A DNA stretch of 64,000 nucleotides from Streptomyces coffeae (GTDB lineage Bacteria > Actinomycetota > Actinomycetes > Streptomycetales > Streptomycetaceae), in NCBI RefSeq assembly GCF_016741875.1, contig NZ_JAERRF010000019.1, positions 116,320 to 180,319 on the forward strand. The letters run 5' to 3'. Below are positions 56,495-64,000 of the stretch, one piece after another (within the stretch, counting starts at the first letter, position 1; every line of letters begins with the position of its first letter). A program made the translations under genes and the position numbers. Under the pieces are notes generated by a model, which was not told the origin of the DNA, did no database searches, and was given only the letters and a program-made list of their open reading frames with translations.

Positions 56495-57382
56495 ATGGTG
56501 AAGGAGATGGACCGCACCACCGGTGCGGAGGAGGAGACCGGGCACCGCGGCCAACCGGAGACCCGCGACCACACGGAGACCGGGCGTCGCGCCCACACGG
56601 AGTGCGGGCAGCCGCCCGGCACGCACGGCGGCGAGCGGGGCGCCGCGCACCCCAACACCCCTGCCCGCCGGTTCTCGGTGACCGGTGCCCGCCGGCTGCG
56701 CGAGGCGCTGCGCCACGGCGGGGACGCCCTCGCCGTCGCGCTGCGCGAAGCCGACGACGGGGTGTGTCTGAGCGCGCTCGACGAGGGGCTGCCCGCCGAG
56801 CGGGTCACCCGGATCGTGGTCGAGCTGGTGCGCCGGGCGCCGGAGCGGGGACCGGAGCTGGCGGACGCGGTCTGCGAGAAGGTGCTGCTGGCCCATCTTT
56901 ATCTCGACGCCCCGGCCGGTCCGGCGGTGGGCGGGGCCGGACGGGGGTCCGCCGTGGATCCGGACACCCGGCTGCGGGTGCGCAACGCGCTGATGCTCTA
57001 CGAGGGTCTGGTGCGCCCGTACGCGGACCGCGGGGCCGTGCCCGAGCTGATGGGGTGTGTCCTGCCCGGCCTGTGGAGCGCGGGCGGCGGCGCGGGCCGC
57101 GAGGTGGTGCGCCGGGTCATCGGCACCCGGCAGCCCACCGGCTTCGGCGAGAAGGGCTGGAAGGCGCTGTTTGCCGGAGTCGCCGAGGAGTGCCGGGAAC
57201 TGGAGGACGCGGCGTGCCGGGCCGCCCGGCGGGAGGCGCGGCGGCGCCGGTGGTGGCCGCGGCGCGGGGACGACGACGGCGGCGGCCGGATCGATCTGCA
57301 ACCGGGCCAGCTGTGGGTTTCGGCCCTGCTGGGCGTCATCGCCGTCGCGCTGGTGCTGATCGTGGTGCTCGCCGCGGGCTGA
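56495..57382 (+). CDS. Tail-anchored membrane protein paired with the pseudo-NTPase
   Basis: 295 residues, no family recognised. The N-terminal 60 residues are disordered (Glu/Thr/Gly/His-rich), then a helical domain (about 65-250: RRLREALRHGGDALAVALREADD, VTRIVVELVRRAPERGPELADAVCEKVLLAHLYLDA). A strongly basic stretch (RRRRWWPRRG) lies before a single C-terminal membrane helix (LWVSALLGVIAVALVLIVVLAAG) that ends the protein. It should therefore face the cytoplasm, anchored by its tail. ATG 56495, AAGGA 6 nt upstream, 14 nt after the preceding gene: certainly one operon. It may tether the pseudo-NTPase to the membrane (inference). Confidence 0.78.
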   Translation: MVKEMDRTTGAEEETGHRGQPETRDHTETGRRAHTECGQPPGTHGGERGAAHPNTPARRFSVTGARRLREALRHGGDALAVALREADDGVCLSALDEGLPAERVTRIVVELVRRAPERGPELADAVCEKVLLAHLYLDAPAGPAVGGAGRGSAVDPDTRLRVRNALMLYEGLVRPYADRGAVPELMGCVLPGLWSAGGGAGREVVRRVIGTRQPTGFGEKGWKALFAGVAEECRELEDAACRAARREARRRRWWPRRGDDDGGGRIDLQPGQLWVSALLGVIAVALVLIVVLAAG

Positions 57383-57503
57383 GCCCGGCCGCCCCCCCCG
57401 GCCCCGCGTACGGCGCCGTCGGCCGGGGCAGGTACCGGCCAAGATCGGAGATATGTGTGTCGCGGGACGTTCACCGTGGGCCCGCAGCGGCGAAGATGGG
57501 TGC

Positions 57504-58733
57504 ATGGGATTCCATGTGGACTCCGAGGCCGGGCGGCTGCGCCGTGTCATCCTGCACCGCCCCGATCTGGAGCTGAAGCGGCTCACTCCGTCCAACAAGG
57601 ACGCTCTGCTCTTCGACGACGTCCTGTGGGTGCGGCGGGCCCGCCAGGAGCACGACGGTTTCGCGGATGTGCTCCGCGACCGCGGTGTCGAGGTCCATCT
57701 CTTCGGTGATCTGCTCACCGAGAGCCTCGCGATTCCGGCCGCGCGGTCACTGGTGCTGGACCGGGTCTTCGACGAGAAGGAGTACGGCCCGCTCGTCACC
57801 GACCATCTGCGCGCCGCCTTCGACGAGCTGACCGCCCCCGAGCTGACCGAGGCGCTGATCGGCGGGATGACCAAGCGGGAGTATCTGGCGCGGTACCCGG
57901 AGCCGGTCTCCGTCCGCTTCCACGCCATGGAGCCCGACGACTTCCTCGTCAATCCATTGCCGAACCACCTCTTCACCCGGGACGCCTCCGCATGGGTCTA
58001 CGACGGGGTCTCGATCAACGCGATGCGATGGCCCGCCCGCTGGCACGAGACGGTGCACTACGAGGCCGTCTACCGCCATCACCCGCTCTTCGCCGACGAG
58101 GACTTCCACGTCTGGTCGGAGGGACAGGCGGCCTACCCCTCCACGATCGAGGGCGGCGATGTGCTGGTGATCGGCAAGGGCGCGGTGCTGATCGGCATGA
58201 GCGAGCGGACCACACCGCAGGCGGTGGAGATGATCGCGCACCGGCTGTTCGCGGCCGGTTCGGCCCGCACCATCGTGGCCCTCGACATGCCCAAGGGGCG
58301 GGCCTTCATGCATCTGGACACGGTGATGACGATGGTCGACGGCGACACCTTCACCCAGTACGCGGGGCTCGGGATGCTCCGCTCGTACACCATCGAACCG
58401 GGTGCGGGCAGCCTTGAGCTCAAGGTCACCGACCATCCGCCGGAGCATATGCACCGCGCGATAGCCGCCGCCCTCGGGCTGGATTCCATCCGGGTGCTCA
58501 CCGCCACCCAGGACGTCCACGCGGCCGAGCGCGAGCAGTGGGACGACGGCTGCAATGTGCTCGCGGTCGAGCCGGGCGTGGTGGTCGCCTACGAGCGGAA
58601 CGCCACGACCAACACCTTCCTGCGCAAGCGCGGGATCGAGGTCATCGACATCCCGGGCAGCGAGCTGGGGCGGGGCCGTGGCGGGCCGCGGTGCATGAGC
58701 TGTCCGGTTGAGCGGGACCCCGTGGACGGGTAG
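57504..58733 (+). CDS. arcA: Arginine deiminase
   Basis: 409 residues. Hydrolyses arginine to citrulline and ammonia. Family motifs: HRPDLELKRLTP, NPLPNHLFTRDAS, the EGGDVLVIG and FMHLDTVMTMVD catalytic segments, and the C-terminal nucleophile Cys397 in PRCMSCPVERDPVDG, 13 residues from the end as in characterised enzymes. The upstream frame is open; ATG 57504 gives the family start MGFHVDSEAGRLR. Followed by the carbamoyltransferase gene after 148 nt. Together they yield carbamoyl phosphate from arginine, usable for ATP by a carbamate kinase that is not in this window. Confidence 0.95.
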   Translation: MGFHVDSEAGRLRRVILHRPDLELKRLTPSNKDALLFDDVLWVRRARQEHDGFADVLRDRGVEVHLFGDLLTESLAIPAARSLVLDRVFDEKEYGPLVTDHLRAAFDELTAPELTEALIGGMTKREYLARYPEPVSVRFHAMEPDDFLVNPLPNHLFTRDASAWVYDGVSINAMRWPARWHETVHYEAVYRHHPLFADEDFHVWSEGQAAYPSTIEGGDVLVIGKGAVLIGMSERTTPQAVEMIAHRLFAAGSARTIVALDMPKGRAFMHLDTVMTMVDGDTFTQYAGLGMLRSYTIEPGAGSLELKVTDHPPEHMHRAIAAALGLDSIRVLTATQDVHAAEREQWDDGCNVLAVEPGVVVAYERNATTNTFLRKRGIEVIDIPGSELGRGRGGPRCMSCPVERDPVDG

Positions 58734-58786
58734 CAGGGTGGACGGGTAGCCGACGGACCGGCACCGCACCAGCGAAGACCCCCCCT

Positions 58787-58800
58787 CCGCATATATGCGG
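58787..58800. promoter_or_regulatory. CCGCATATATGCGG palindrome before arcB
   Basis: 14-bp perfect palindrome 81 bases before the arcB start; the core (TATATGC) recurs 16 bases downstream (58808-58814). Resembles ArgR-type operators in composition, but the spacing differs from the usual 21 bp, so the regulator is uncertain. Confidence 0.45.
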
Positions 58801-58881
58801 TTCTTCGTATATGCTTCCATGGTTCCTGGCCGCGGTATCGCCGCCGCAGCCGTGATCCACCGTGACCGAGGAGCCCACCCC

Positions 58882-59886
58882 ATGGCGATTGACCTCACCG
58901 GCCGCCATTTTCTGAAGGAGCTGGACTTCACCGCCGACGAGTTCCGCCGGCTGGTCGGCCTGGCCGCCGAGCTGAAGGCGGCCAAGCGCGCGGGCGTGGA
59001 GGTGCGGCGGCTCCAGGGCAGGAGCATCGCTCTGGTCTTCGAGAAGACCTCGACCCGCACCCGCTGCGCCTTTGAGGTCGCGGCCGCCGACCAGGGCGCC
59101 TCGACGACCTATCTGGATCCGGTCGGTTCGCAGATCGGACACAAGGAGTCGGTCAAGGACACGGCGCGGGTGCTGGGCCGGATGTTCGACGCCATCGAGT
59201 ACCGGGGCCACGGCCAGGGTGTGGTCGAGGAGCTGGCCGCCCACGCCGGAGTGCCCGTCTACAACGGCCTCACCGACGAGTGGCACCCCACCCAGATGCT
59301 CGCCGATGTGCTGACCATGAGCGAGCACAGCGACAAGCCGCTCCACGAGATCACCTACGCCTACCTCGGCGACGCCCGCTACAACATGGGCAACTCCTAC
59401 CTCGTCACGGGCGCCCTGCTGGGCATGGACGTCCGGATCGTGGCGCCCCGGCTGCTCTGGCCGGACAACACCATCGTGGAGCTGGCCCGTCAGCTGGCCG
59501 CCGCCTCGGGTGCCCGGGTCTCGCTCACCGAGGACGTCGAGGAGGGCGTGCGCGGGGCGGACTTCGTCGCCACCGATGTGTGGGTGTCGATGGGGGAGCC
59601 CAAGGAGGTGTGGGACGAGCGGATAGCGCTGCTGGGCCCGTACGCGGTGACGATGGACGTGCTGCGCGCGACCGGGAACGACGCGGTGAAGTTCCTGCAC
59701 TGCCTTCCGGCCTACCACGACCTGGGCACCGACGTGGGCCGGGAGATCTACGAGCGGCACGGGCTGACCTCGCTCGAGGTCACCGAGGAAGTCTTCGAGT
59801 CGGTGCACTCCGTCGTCTTCGACGAGGCGGAGAACCGGATGCACACCATCAAGGCGGTGCTGGTCGCCACGCTCAGCAGGCCCTGA
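58882..59886 (+). CDS. arcB: Ornithine carbamoyltransferase (catabolic, arcB type)
   Basis: 334 residues. Carbamoyl phosphate-binding STRTR (near residue 56), the HPTQ motif, the ornithine loop around VSMGEPKEVW, and catalytic HCLP near residue 273. Length and FEKTSTRTRCAFEVAAADQGA are those of the catabolic OTCase group. In the deiminase route it runs from citrulline and phosphate to ornithine and carbamoyl phosphate; an anabolic argF role cannot be excluded by sequence alone, but its place behind arcA argues for the catabolic one. ATG 58882, with GAGGAG upstream. It converges with an anti-sigma-type gene. Confidence 0.93.
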   Translation: MAIDLTGRHFLKELDFTADEFRRLVGLAAELKAAKRAGVEVRRLQGRSIALVFEKTSTRTRCAFEVAAADQGASTTYLDPVGSQIGHKESVKDTARVLGRMFDAIEYRGHGQGVVEELAAHAGVPVYNGLTDEWHPTQMLADVLTMSEHSDKPLHEITYAYLGDARYNMGNSYLVTGALLGMDVRIVAPRLLWPDNTIVELARQLAAASGARVSLTEDVEEGVRGADFVATDVWVSMGEPKEVWDERIALLGPYAVTMDVLRATGNDAVKFLHCLPAYHDLGTDVGREIYERHGLTSLEVTEEVFESVHSVVFDEAENRMHTIKAVLVATLSRP

Positions 59887-59919
59887 TACCCCCGGTGCGG
59901 AAGGTGCCGGGCCCGGCGG

Positions 59920-60516
59920 TCAGCGGGTCCGGGGCGGGAGGGTGAACCAGACGGCCTTGCCGAAGTCGGTGGGCCGGTAGCCCGCGTCCGCGCTGAGGGT
60001 GCGGATCAGCAGCAGTCCGCGGCCGCGTTCGGCCAGACTCGGGGTGCCGTCGGGGAGGTCGGCGCCGTCGGGTCTCTTGGGGCCCTCGGGGCGGCCCGGG
60101 CCGTCGAACCCGCCGGGCGGGGTCGGGTCCTGGTCATGCACCTCGACCTGCCAGCCACCGGTCGGTACCAGCTCCACCACCAGCTCTATGGGCTCGTCGC
60201 CGTCGGTGTGCTGCACGGCGTTGGCGACCAGTTCGGCCGTCAGCAGCTCCGCGGTGTCCCCGTCCACGGGGGCACCGATGTCCGCCAGGGTGTTACGGAT
60301 CAGCGCACGGGCCAGCGGAACGGCGGCCGTCGTGTGCGGCAGTGCGAAGCGCCAAGTGGCGGCACGGAGGGGTTCGGGCAACGTCCTGGTCCAGTCGTCA
60401 GCGGAGCCTTGCGGCCGGGTGTACGGCTCTCCCCCCGGGTGAGTCCGGGGGGAGATACCGCAGCAACCCTTGACGGTATGAAGCGGACGATAGTGCCGGA
60501 AGGGACCGTGGACCAC
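59920..60516 (-). CDS. ATP-binding protein of the RsbW/anti-sigma kinase type
   Basis: 198 residues. HATPase_c_2 fold: TAELLTAELVANAVQHTDGDEP (N-box, near residue 90), VEVHDQDP (G1-like) and RGRGLLLIRTLS (G2) with a final KAVWFTLP strand. Such single-domain kinases are numerous in streptomycetes and usually inhibit a sigma factor or phosphorylate an anti-anti-sigma protein; no partner lies beside it. The start may be GTG at 60514-60516, but no ribosome site is evident, and the first 40 residues are atypical, so the true start could lie further in. An inserted Pro/Gly/Asp loop is present near 133-155. Confidence 0.78.
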   Translation of the reverse strand: MVHGPFRHYRPLHTVKGCCGISPRTHPGGEPYTRPQGSADDWTRTLPEPLRAATWRFALPHTTAAVPLARALIRNTLADIGAPVDGDTAELLTAELVANAVQHTDGDEPIELVVELVPTGGWQVEVHDQDPTPPGGFDGPGRPEGPKRPDGADLPDGTPSLAERGRGLLLIRTLSADAGYRPTDFGKAVWFTLPPRTR

Positions 60517-60651
60517 TCTTGGTGGGACTTATGACCTGACAGGCGACGTCCGCGCGGCGCTGTCTTATCGCGTACTCGTGACGACAGTCATGATGCGGTG
60601 ATAACTTCAACTGGCAGGCAGCAGCCGTCAGGCCGAAGGAGGCCAGGGCCC

Positions 60652-61479
60652 ATGAGTCCGTTCACCGGCTCCGCGTCCCGCACCGAAAAGTGGCGCCATC
60701 TGCGCCTCACGCTCGACGACGGCGTGGCGAACGTCACCCTCGCCCGCCCCGAGAAACTCAACGCGCTCACCTTCGGCGCCTACGCCGATCTCCGCGACCT
60801 CCTCGCCGAGCTGGCCCGCGAGGGCTCCGTACGGGCCCTGGTGCTCGGCGGCGAGGGCCGCGGCTTCTGCTCCGGCGGCGATGTCGACGACATCATCGGC
60901 GCCACCCTCGCCATGGACACCCGTCAGCTCCTGGACTTCAACCGGATGACCGGGCAGGTGGTGCGCGCCCTGCGGGAGTGCCCCTTCCCCGTGGTGGCCG
61001 CGGTGCACGGGGCCGCGGCCGGTGCGGGCGCCGTTCTCGCCCTCGCCGCCGACTTCCGGGTCGCCGACCCCACGGCGCGCTTCTCCTTCCTCTTCACCAA
61101 GGTCGGGCTCTCCGGCGGCGACATGGGCGCCGCCTATCTGCTGCCGCGCGTCGTCGGGCTCGGCCACGCCACCCGGCTGCTGATGCTCGGCGAGCCGGTG
61201 CGCGCCGCCGAGGCCGAGCGCATCGGGCTGATCAGCGTGCCGGTGGACGAGGGTGAGGCACAGAGCGGGGCCGAGGCGCTGGCCCGGCGGCTCGCCGACG
61301 GGCCCTCCCTCGCCCTCGCCCAGACCAAGGCGCTGCTCACCTCCGAGCTGGACATGCCGCTGTCCGCGTCGATCGAGATGGACGCGGCGACCCAGGCACT
61401 GCTGATGAACGGCGCGGACTACGCCGAGTTCCACGCCGCGTTCACCGCCCGCCGCGAGCCCCGGTGGCAGGGCCGGTGA
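60652..61479 (+). CDS. Enoyl-CoA hydratase/isomerase family protein
   Basis: 275 residues, crotonase fold. Oxyanion-hole strands LARPEKLNALTF and GEGRGFCSGGDVDD, and HGAAAGAGAVLALAADFRV; the Glu that hydratases carry on the GxxE segment is replaced by Asp/Gly (GLSGGDMGAAYLLP), so an isomerase, ring-opening or hydrolase reaction is as likely as hydration. AAGGAGG ribosome site 9 nt before ATG 60652. Its stop overlaps the anthraniloyl-CoA monooxygenase-type gene (GTGA), so both act in the same CoA-linked aromatic pathway. Confidence 0.88.
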   Translation: MSPFTGSASRTEKWRHLRLTLDDGVANVTLARPEKLNALTFGAYADLRDLLAELAREGSVRALVLGGEGRGFCSGGDVDDIIGATLAMDTRQLLDFNRMTGQVVRALRECPFPVVAAVHGAAAGAGAVLALAADFRVADPTARFSFLFTKVGLSGGDMGAAYLLPRVVGLGHATRLLMLGEPVRAAEAERIGLISVPVDEGEAQSGAEALARRLADGPSLALAQTKALLTSELDMPLSASIEMDAATQALLMNGADYAEFHAAFTARREPRWQGR

Positions 61480-63776
61480 CCGCCGGACGACCGGCCCGGA
61501 TCGCCGTCGTCGGCGGGGGGCCCGGCGGGCTGTACGCGGCGGTGCTGCTGGCCCGGCTGGACCCCCGGCGCGAGATCACCGTCTGGGAGCGCAACGCGTC
61601 CGACCGGACCTTCGGCTTCGGGGTGGTCCTCTCCGACGAGACCCTGGGCGGTATCGAGCACGCCGACCCGGCCGTCCACACCGCGATGTGCCGTGAGTTC
61701 GTCCGCTGGGACGACATCGACATCGTCCACCGCGGCCGGGTGCTCACCTCCGGTGGCCACGGCTTCGCCGCGCTCGGCCGGCGGCGGCTGCTGGAGATCC
61801 TCCACCAGCGCTGCCGCGAGCTCGGCGTCCGCCTCCACTTCCGGACCGCGGCGCCCTCCGCCGTGTCCCTCGCCCGCACCCACGATCTGGTGATCGCCGC
61901 GGACGGAGTGCACAGCGCCACCCGTCAGGCCCACGCCGACGCCTTCCGCCCGCGGCTGACCACCCACCGCTGCCGCTACATCTGGCTCGCCGCCGACTTC
62001 GCCCTGGACGCCTTCCGCTTCGAGACCGCCGAGACCGAGCACGGCGTGCTGCAACTCCACGGCTATCCCTATTCGCCCGATTCCAGCACCGTCATCGTCG
62101 AGGCCCGGGAGGAGGTGTGGCGCCGGGCCGGGCTCGACCGCTGCACCGAGCGGGAGTCCACGGAGGTCTGCGCCAAGCTCTTCGCCGACGCCCTCGGCGG
62201 CCGCCCGCTGCGCGGCAACGGCTCGCCGTGGACCGCGTTCCGCACCGTGGTCAACGAGCGCTGGTCGCACGGCAATACGGTGCTGCTCGGCGACGCCGCC
62301 CACACCGCGCACTTCTCCATCGGGTCGGGCACCAAACTGGCTGTCGAGGATGCCCTCGCGCTCGCCGCCTGCCTCCAGGAGCACCCGGAACTGCCCGACG
62401 CGCTCGCCGCGTACGAGGCCGAGCGCCGCCCCGTCGTCGAGTCCACCCAGCGGGCGGCCCGCGCCAGTCTGGAGTGGTTCGAGAATCTGGAGCTCTATCT
62501 CGGCCAGCCGCCACGGCAGTTCGCGTTCAACCTGCTCACCCGCAGCCGCCGGGTCACCCATGACAATCTGCGGCTGCGCGACACCGGCTTTGTCTCGGCG
62601 GTCGAGCGGGAGGCGGCGGTGCCGGCCGGTACGCCGCCGATGTTCACCCCCTTCCGGCTGCGCGGACTCACCCTGCGCAACCGTGTGGTGGTGTCCCCGA
62701 TGGACATGTACTCCGCGCAGGACGGCACCCCCGGCGACTTCCACCTCGTCCACCTCGGCGGGCGCGCCGTGGGCGGTGCGGGCCTGGTCATGACCGAGAT
62801 GGTGTGCGTGAGCCCCGAGGGGCGGATCACCCCCGGCTGCGCCGGACTGTACGAGGACGCCCATGAGGCGGCGTGGCGCCGGATCGTGGACTTCGCCCAT
62901 GCGCAGTCCCCGGGCGTGGCCGTCGGTGTCCAGCTCGGCCACAGCGGACGCAAGGGCTCCACCCGGCTGATGTGGGAGGGCATCGACGACCCGCTGCCGG
63001 ACGGCAACTGGCCGCTGGTGGCCGCCTCACCACTGCCCTACCGCCCCGGCGTCAGCCAGATACCGACGGCCCTGGACACCGCCGGACTCGCCGCCGTCCG
63101 CGACCAGTTCGTGCGGTCCGCGGAACGGGCCGCCCGCGCCGGATTCGACCTGCTCGAACTCCACTGCGCCCACGGCTATCTGCTCTCCGGCTTCCTCTCC
63201 CCGCTGACCAACCGGCGCACCGACGCCTACGGCGGCTCGCTTCAGGCCCGGCTGCGCTATCCGCTGGAGGTCTTCGACGCCGTCCGCGCCGTCTGGCCCC
63301 GCGAATCCCCCATGACGGTGCGCATCTCCGCCACCGACTGGGCCGAGGGCGGCACCACCGCCGAGGACGCGGTGGCCATCGCGTCGGCCTTCGCCGCCCA
63401 TGGTGCCGACGCCGTCGATGTCTCCACCGGTCAGGTGGTCGCCCATGAGCGCCCCGACTTCGGCCGCTCCTACCAGGCGCCGTTCGCCGACCGCATCCGC
63501 AACGAGCTCGGCGTCCCCGTCATCGCCGTCGGGGCCATCTCCTCCTGGGACGACGTCAACTCCCTGATCCTGGCGGGGCGCGCCGACCTCTGCGCCCTGG
63601 CCCGCCCCCATCTCTATGACCCCCACTGGACCCTGCACGCGGCGGCCGAGCAGGAGTACACCGGACCCGGGGCGCCCTGGCCGCTGCCGTACCAGGCGGG
63701 CAGCCGGAAGCCGCCGACGGGGCGTACGGACGGGCCCAAGCCGCGGCTCGCGCTGGCGGAGCCCCCGGCCGGCTAG
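61476..63776 (+). CDS. Anthraniloyl-/salicylyl-CoA monooxygenase (FAD hydroxylase fused to an OYE-type reductase)
   Basis: 766 residues, two enzymes in one chain. Residues 1-370: FAD aromatic hydroxylase, GGGPGGLYAAVLLARLDP, VIAADGVHSATR (DG motif) and LLGDAAHTAHFSIGSGTKLAVEDA (GD motif). Residues about 385-740: an Old Yellow Enzyme-type TIM barrel with FTPFRLRGLTLRNRVVVSPMDMYS, HCAHGYLLSGFLSP and FGRSYQAPFADRIR. This fusion is that of 2-aminobenzoyl-CoA monooxygenase/reductase, with salicylyl-CoA 5-hydroxylase as the related alternative. GTG 61476 overlaps the upstream stop. A CoA ligase and other pathway genes are not in view. The stop codon is the first bases of a repeat element. Confidence 0.9.
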   Translation: MTAGRPARIAVVGGGPGGLYAAVLLARLDPRREITVWERNASDRTFGFGVVLSDETLGGIEHADPAVHTAMCREFVRWDDIDIVHRGRVLTSGGHGFAALGRRRLLEILHQRCRELGVRLHFRTAAPSAVSLARTHDLVIAADGVHSATRQAHADAFRPRLTTHRCRYIWLAADFALDAFRFETAETEHGVLQLHGYPYSPDSSTVIVEAREEVWRRAGLDRCTERESTEVCAKLFADALGGRPLRGNGSPWTAFRTVVNERWSHGNTVLLGDAAHTAHFSIGSGTKLAVEDALALAACLQEHPELPDALAAYEAERRPVVESTQRAARASLEWFENLELYLGQPPRQFAFNLLTRSRRVTHDNLRLRDTGFVSAVEREAAVPAGTPPMFTPFRLRGLTLRNRVVVSPMDMYSAQDGTPGDFHLVHLGGRAVGGAGLVMTEMVCVSPEGRITPGCAGLYEDAHEAAWRRIVDFAHAQSPGVAVGVQLGHSGRKGSTRLMWEGIDDPLPDGNWPLVAASPLPYRPGVSQIPTALDTAGLAAVRDQFVRSAERAARAGFDLLELHCAHGYLLSGFLSPLTNRRTDAYGGSLQARLRYPLEVFDAVRAVWPRESPMTVRISATDWAEGGTTAEDAVAIASAFAAHGADAVDVSTGQVVAHERPDFGRSYQAPFADRIRNELGVPVIAVGAISSWDDVNSLILAGRADLCALARPHLYDPHWTLHAAAEQEYTGPGAPWPLPYQAGSRKPPTGRTDGPKPRLALAEPPAG

Positions 63777-63940
63777 GTCCTGTCCGGTGGATCTTCGCGG
63801 ATCAGCCCGCGGCGTCTGGTGCGGTGGATCGCAAGGCGGAGGGTCGTCCTCGTACCGGGTCGTACTCGGACGATCCCGACAACGAAGCGAGGTGCCGTGC
63901 CAGGCGTCGCGGGCCCGCGAAGATCCGCTGGACAGGGCCT
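63775..63940. mobile_element. MITE-like element with about 28-bp inverted ends
   Basis: The left end AGGTCCTGTCCGGTGGATCT... (63775-63802) and the inverted right end (63913-63940) agree at about 24-25 of 28 bases. The interior of about 110 bases has no coding capacity of its own. The pattern is a small non-autonomous element; I recall similar sequences dispersed in Streptomyces genomes. Its left end includes the last bases of the monooxygenase stop codon. No clear target duplication is seen. Confidence 0.75.
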
Positions 63941-63952
63941 GGTAGTGCTTTG

Positions 63953-64000
63953 TTAGGTGGTGTCGTAGGGCTGCCATGGCACGGTTTGTTGACAGGCGGG
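63953..64000 (-). other. Possible 3' end of a reading frame entering from the right
   Basis: On the minus strand an open frame from the window edge ends at TAA (63953-63955), with the last residues PACQQTVPWQPYDTT. This stretch is AT-richer than the surroundings. Only 16 codons are visible, so the call is weak. A transposase next to the MITE-like element is one possibility. Confidence 0.2.

Noticed and set aside
58795..58881. N-terminal extension of the ornithine carbamoyltransferase from an ATG at 58795
   Set aside because: It would start inside the palindrome and has no ribosome site. GAGGAG before ATG 58882 gives the family's normal N-terminus.
1..64000. tRNA, rRNA or CRISPR array
   Set aside because: No cloverleaf with a TTC-type arm, no rRNA core sequence and no regularly spaced repeats of 25-40 bases were seen. 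The tandem repeats present have no spacers.

Overview
The window is high-GC actinobacterial chromosome and almost certainly comes from a streptomycete. Codon third positions are nearly all G/C, GTG starts and GTGA/ATGA stop-start overlaps are frequent, and many lineage markers are present: the septation factor SepH, the CutR/CutS two-component pair, a DUF4193 zinc-ribbon protein, a conservon (CvnABCD) with its P450, and a Hen1/Pnkp RNA-repair pair. From memory, the order tdk - sulfurtransferase - sepH - FAD oxidase - MFS - ferrochelatase - inositol phosphatase - cutRS - DUF4193 - dut - DUF3710 matches a conserved core block of Streptomyces chromosomes. I saw no rRNA, tRNA or CRISPR array.

Layout. 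1-8.4 kb: 3' end of an acyl-CoA synthetase-type protein, DUF5998 and a phosphodiesterase (translationally coupled), thymidine kinase, a VOC protein, a mercaptopyruvate-type sulfurtransferase, sepH and a membrane-anchored protein. 8.4-13.6 kb: a lactone-oxidase-type flavoenzyme with an MFS exporter, divergent from ferrochelatase and inositol monophosphatase. 13.9-20.3 kb: cutRS, DUF4193, a possible EcsC-like protein, DUF3093, a thioesterase, dut and DUF3710, closed by a strong intrinsic terminator, then a small secreted protein. 20.5-31.4 kb is a potassium and envelope block: a 27-residue microprotein ORF, kdpF-A-B-C, kdpD, kdpE, an OB-fold protein, DUF3159, and two TrkA-type potassium-channel regulators on the opposite strand.

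31.9-36.2 kb is a conservon with a CYP157-like P450 that lacks the ExxR motif. It lies between the trkA pair and a large APC permease. 38.7-48.5 kb holds a TRAM-domain RNA methyltransferase, a CPBP-type membrane protease homologue, a GntR regulator divergent from an ornithine-cyclodeaminase-like gene, DUF402, an SMC/RecF-like ATPase overlapping a MazG-like pyrophosphohydrolase, DUF6099, an F420-type oxidoreductase and a homocysteine S-methyltransferase. 48.6-53.0 kb is the Hen1-Pnkp RNA-repair operon. 53.2-57.4 kb has a Crp/Fnr regulator followed by an unrecognised gene pair: a pseudo-NTPase and a tail-anchored protein. 57.5-59.9 kb is the arginine deiminase pathway (arcA, arcB). 60-63.8 kb has an anti-sigma-type ATPase and two genes of a CoA-linked aromatic route, an enoyl-CoA hydratase and an anthraniloyl/salicylyl-CoA monooxygenase fusion. 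That pair ends at a 166-bp element with inverted ends.

A pattern runs through the window at small scale. Short tandem repeats with units of 12-18 nt have expanded inside coding regions (MazG N-terminus, Hen1 tail, P450 tail, pseudo-NTPase, SepH linker) and between genes. Two genes (kdpE and the homocysteine methyltransferase) have a second degraded copy of their own 3' end directly downstream. The least explained coding element is the pseudo-NTPase/tail-anchored pair at 54.4-57.4 kb.
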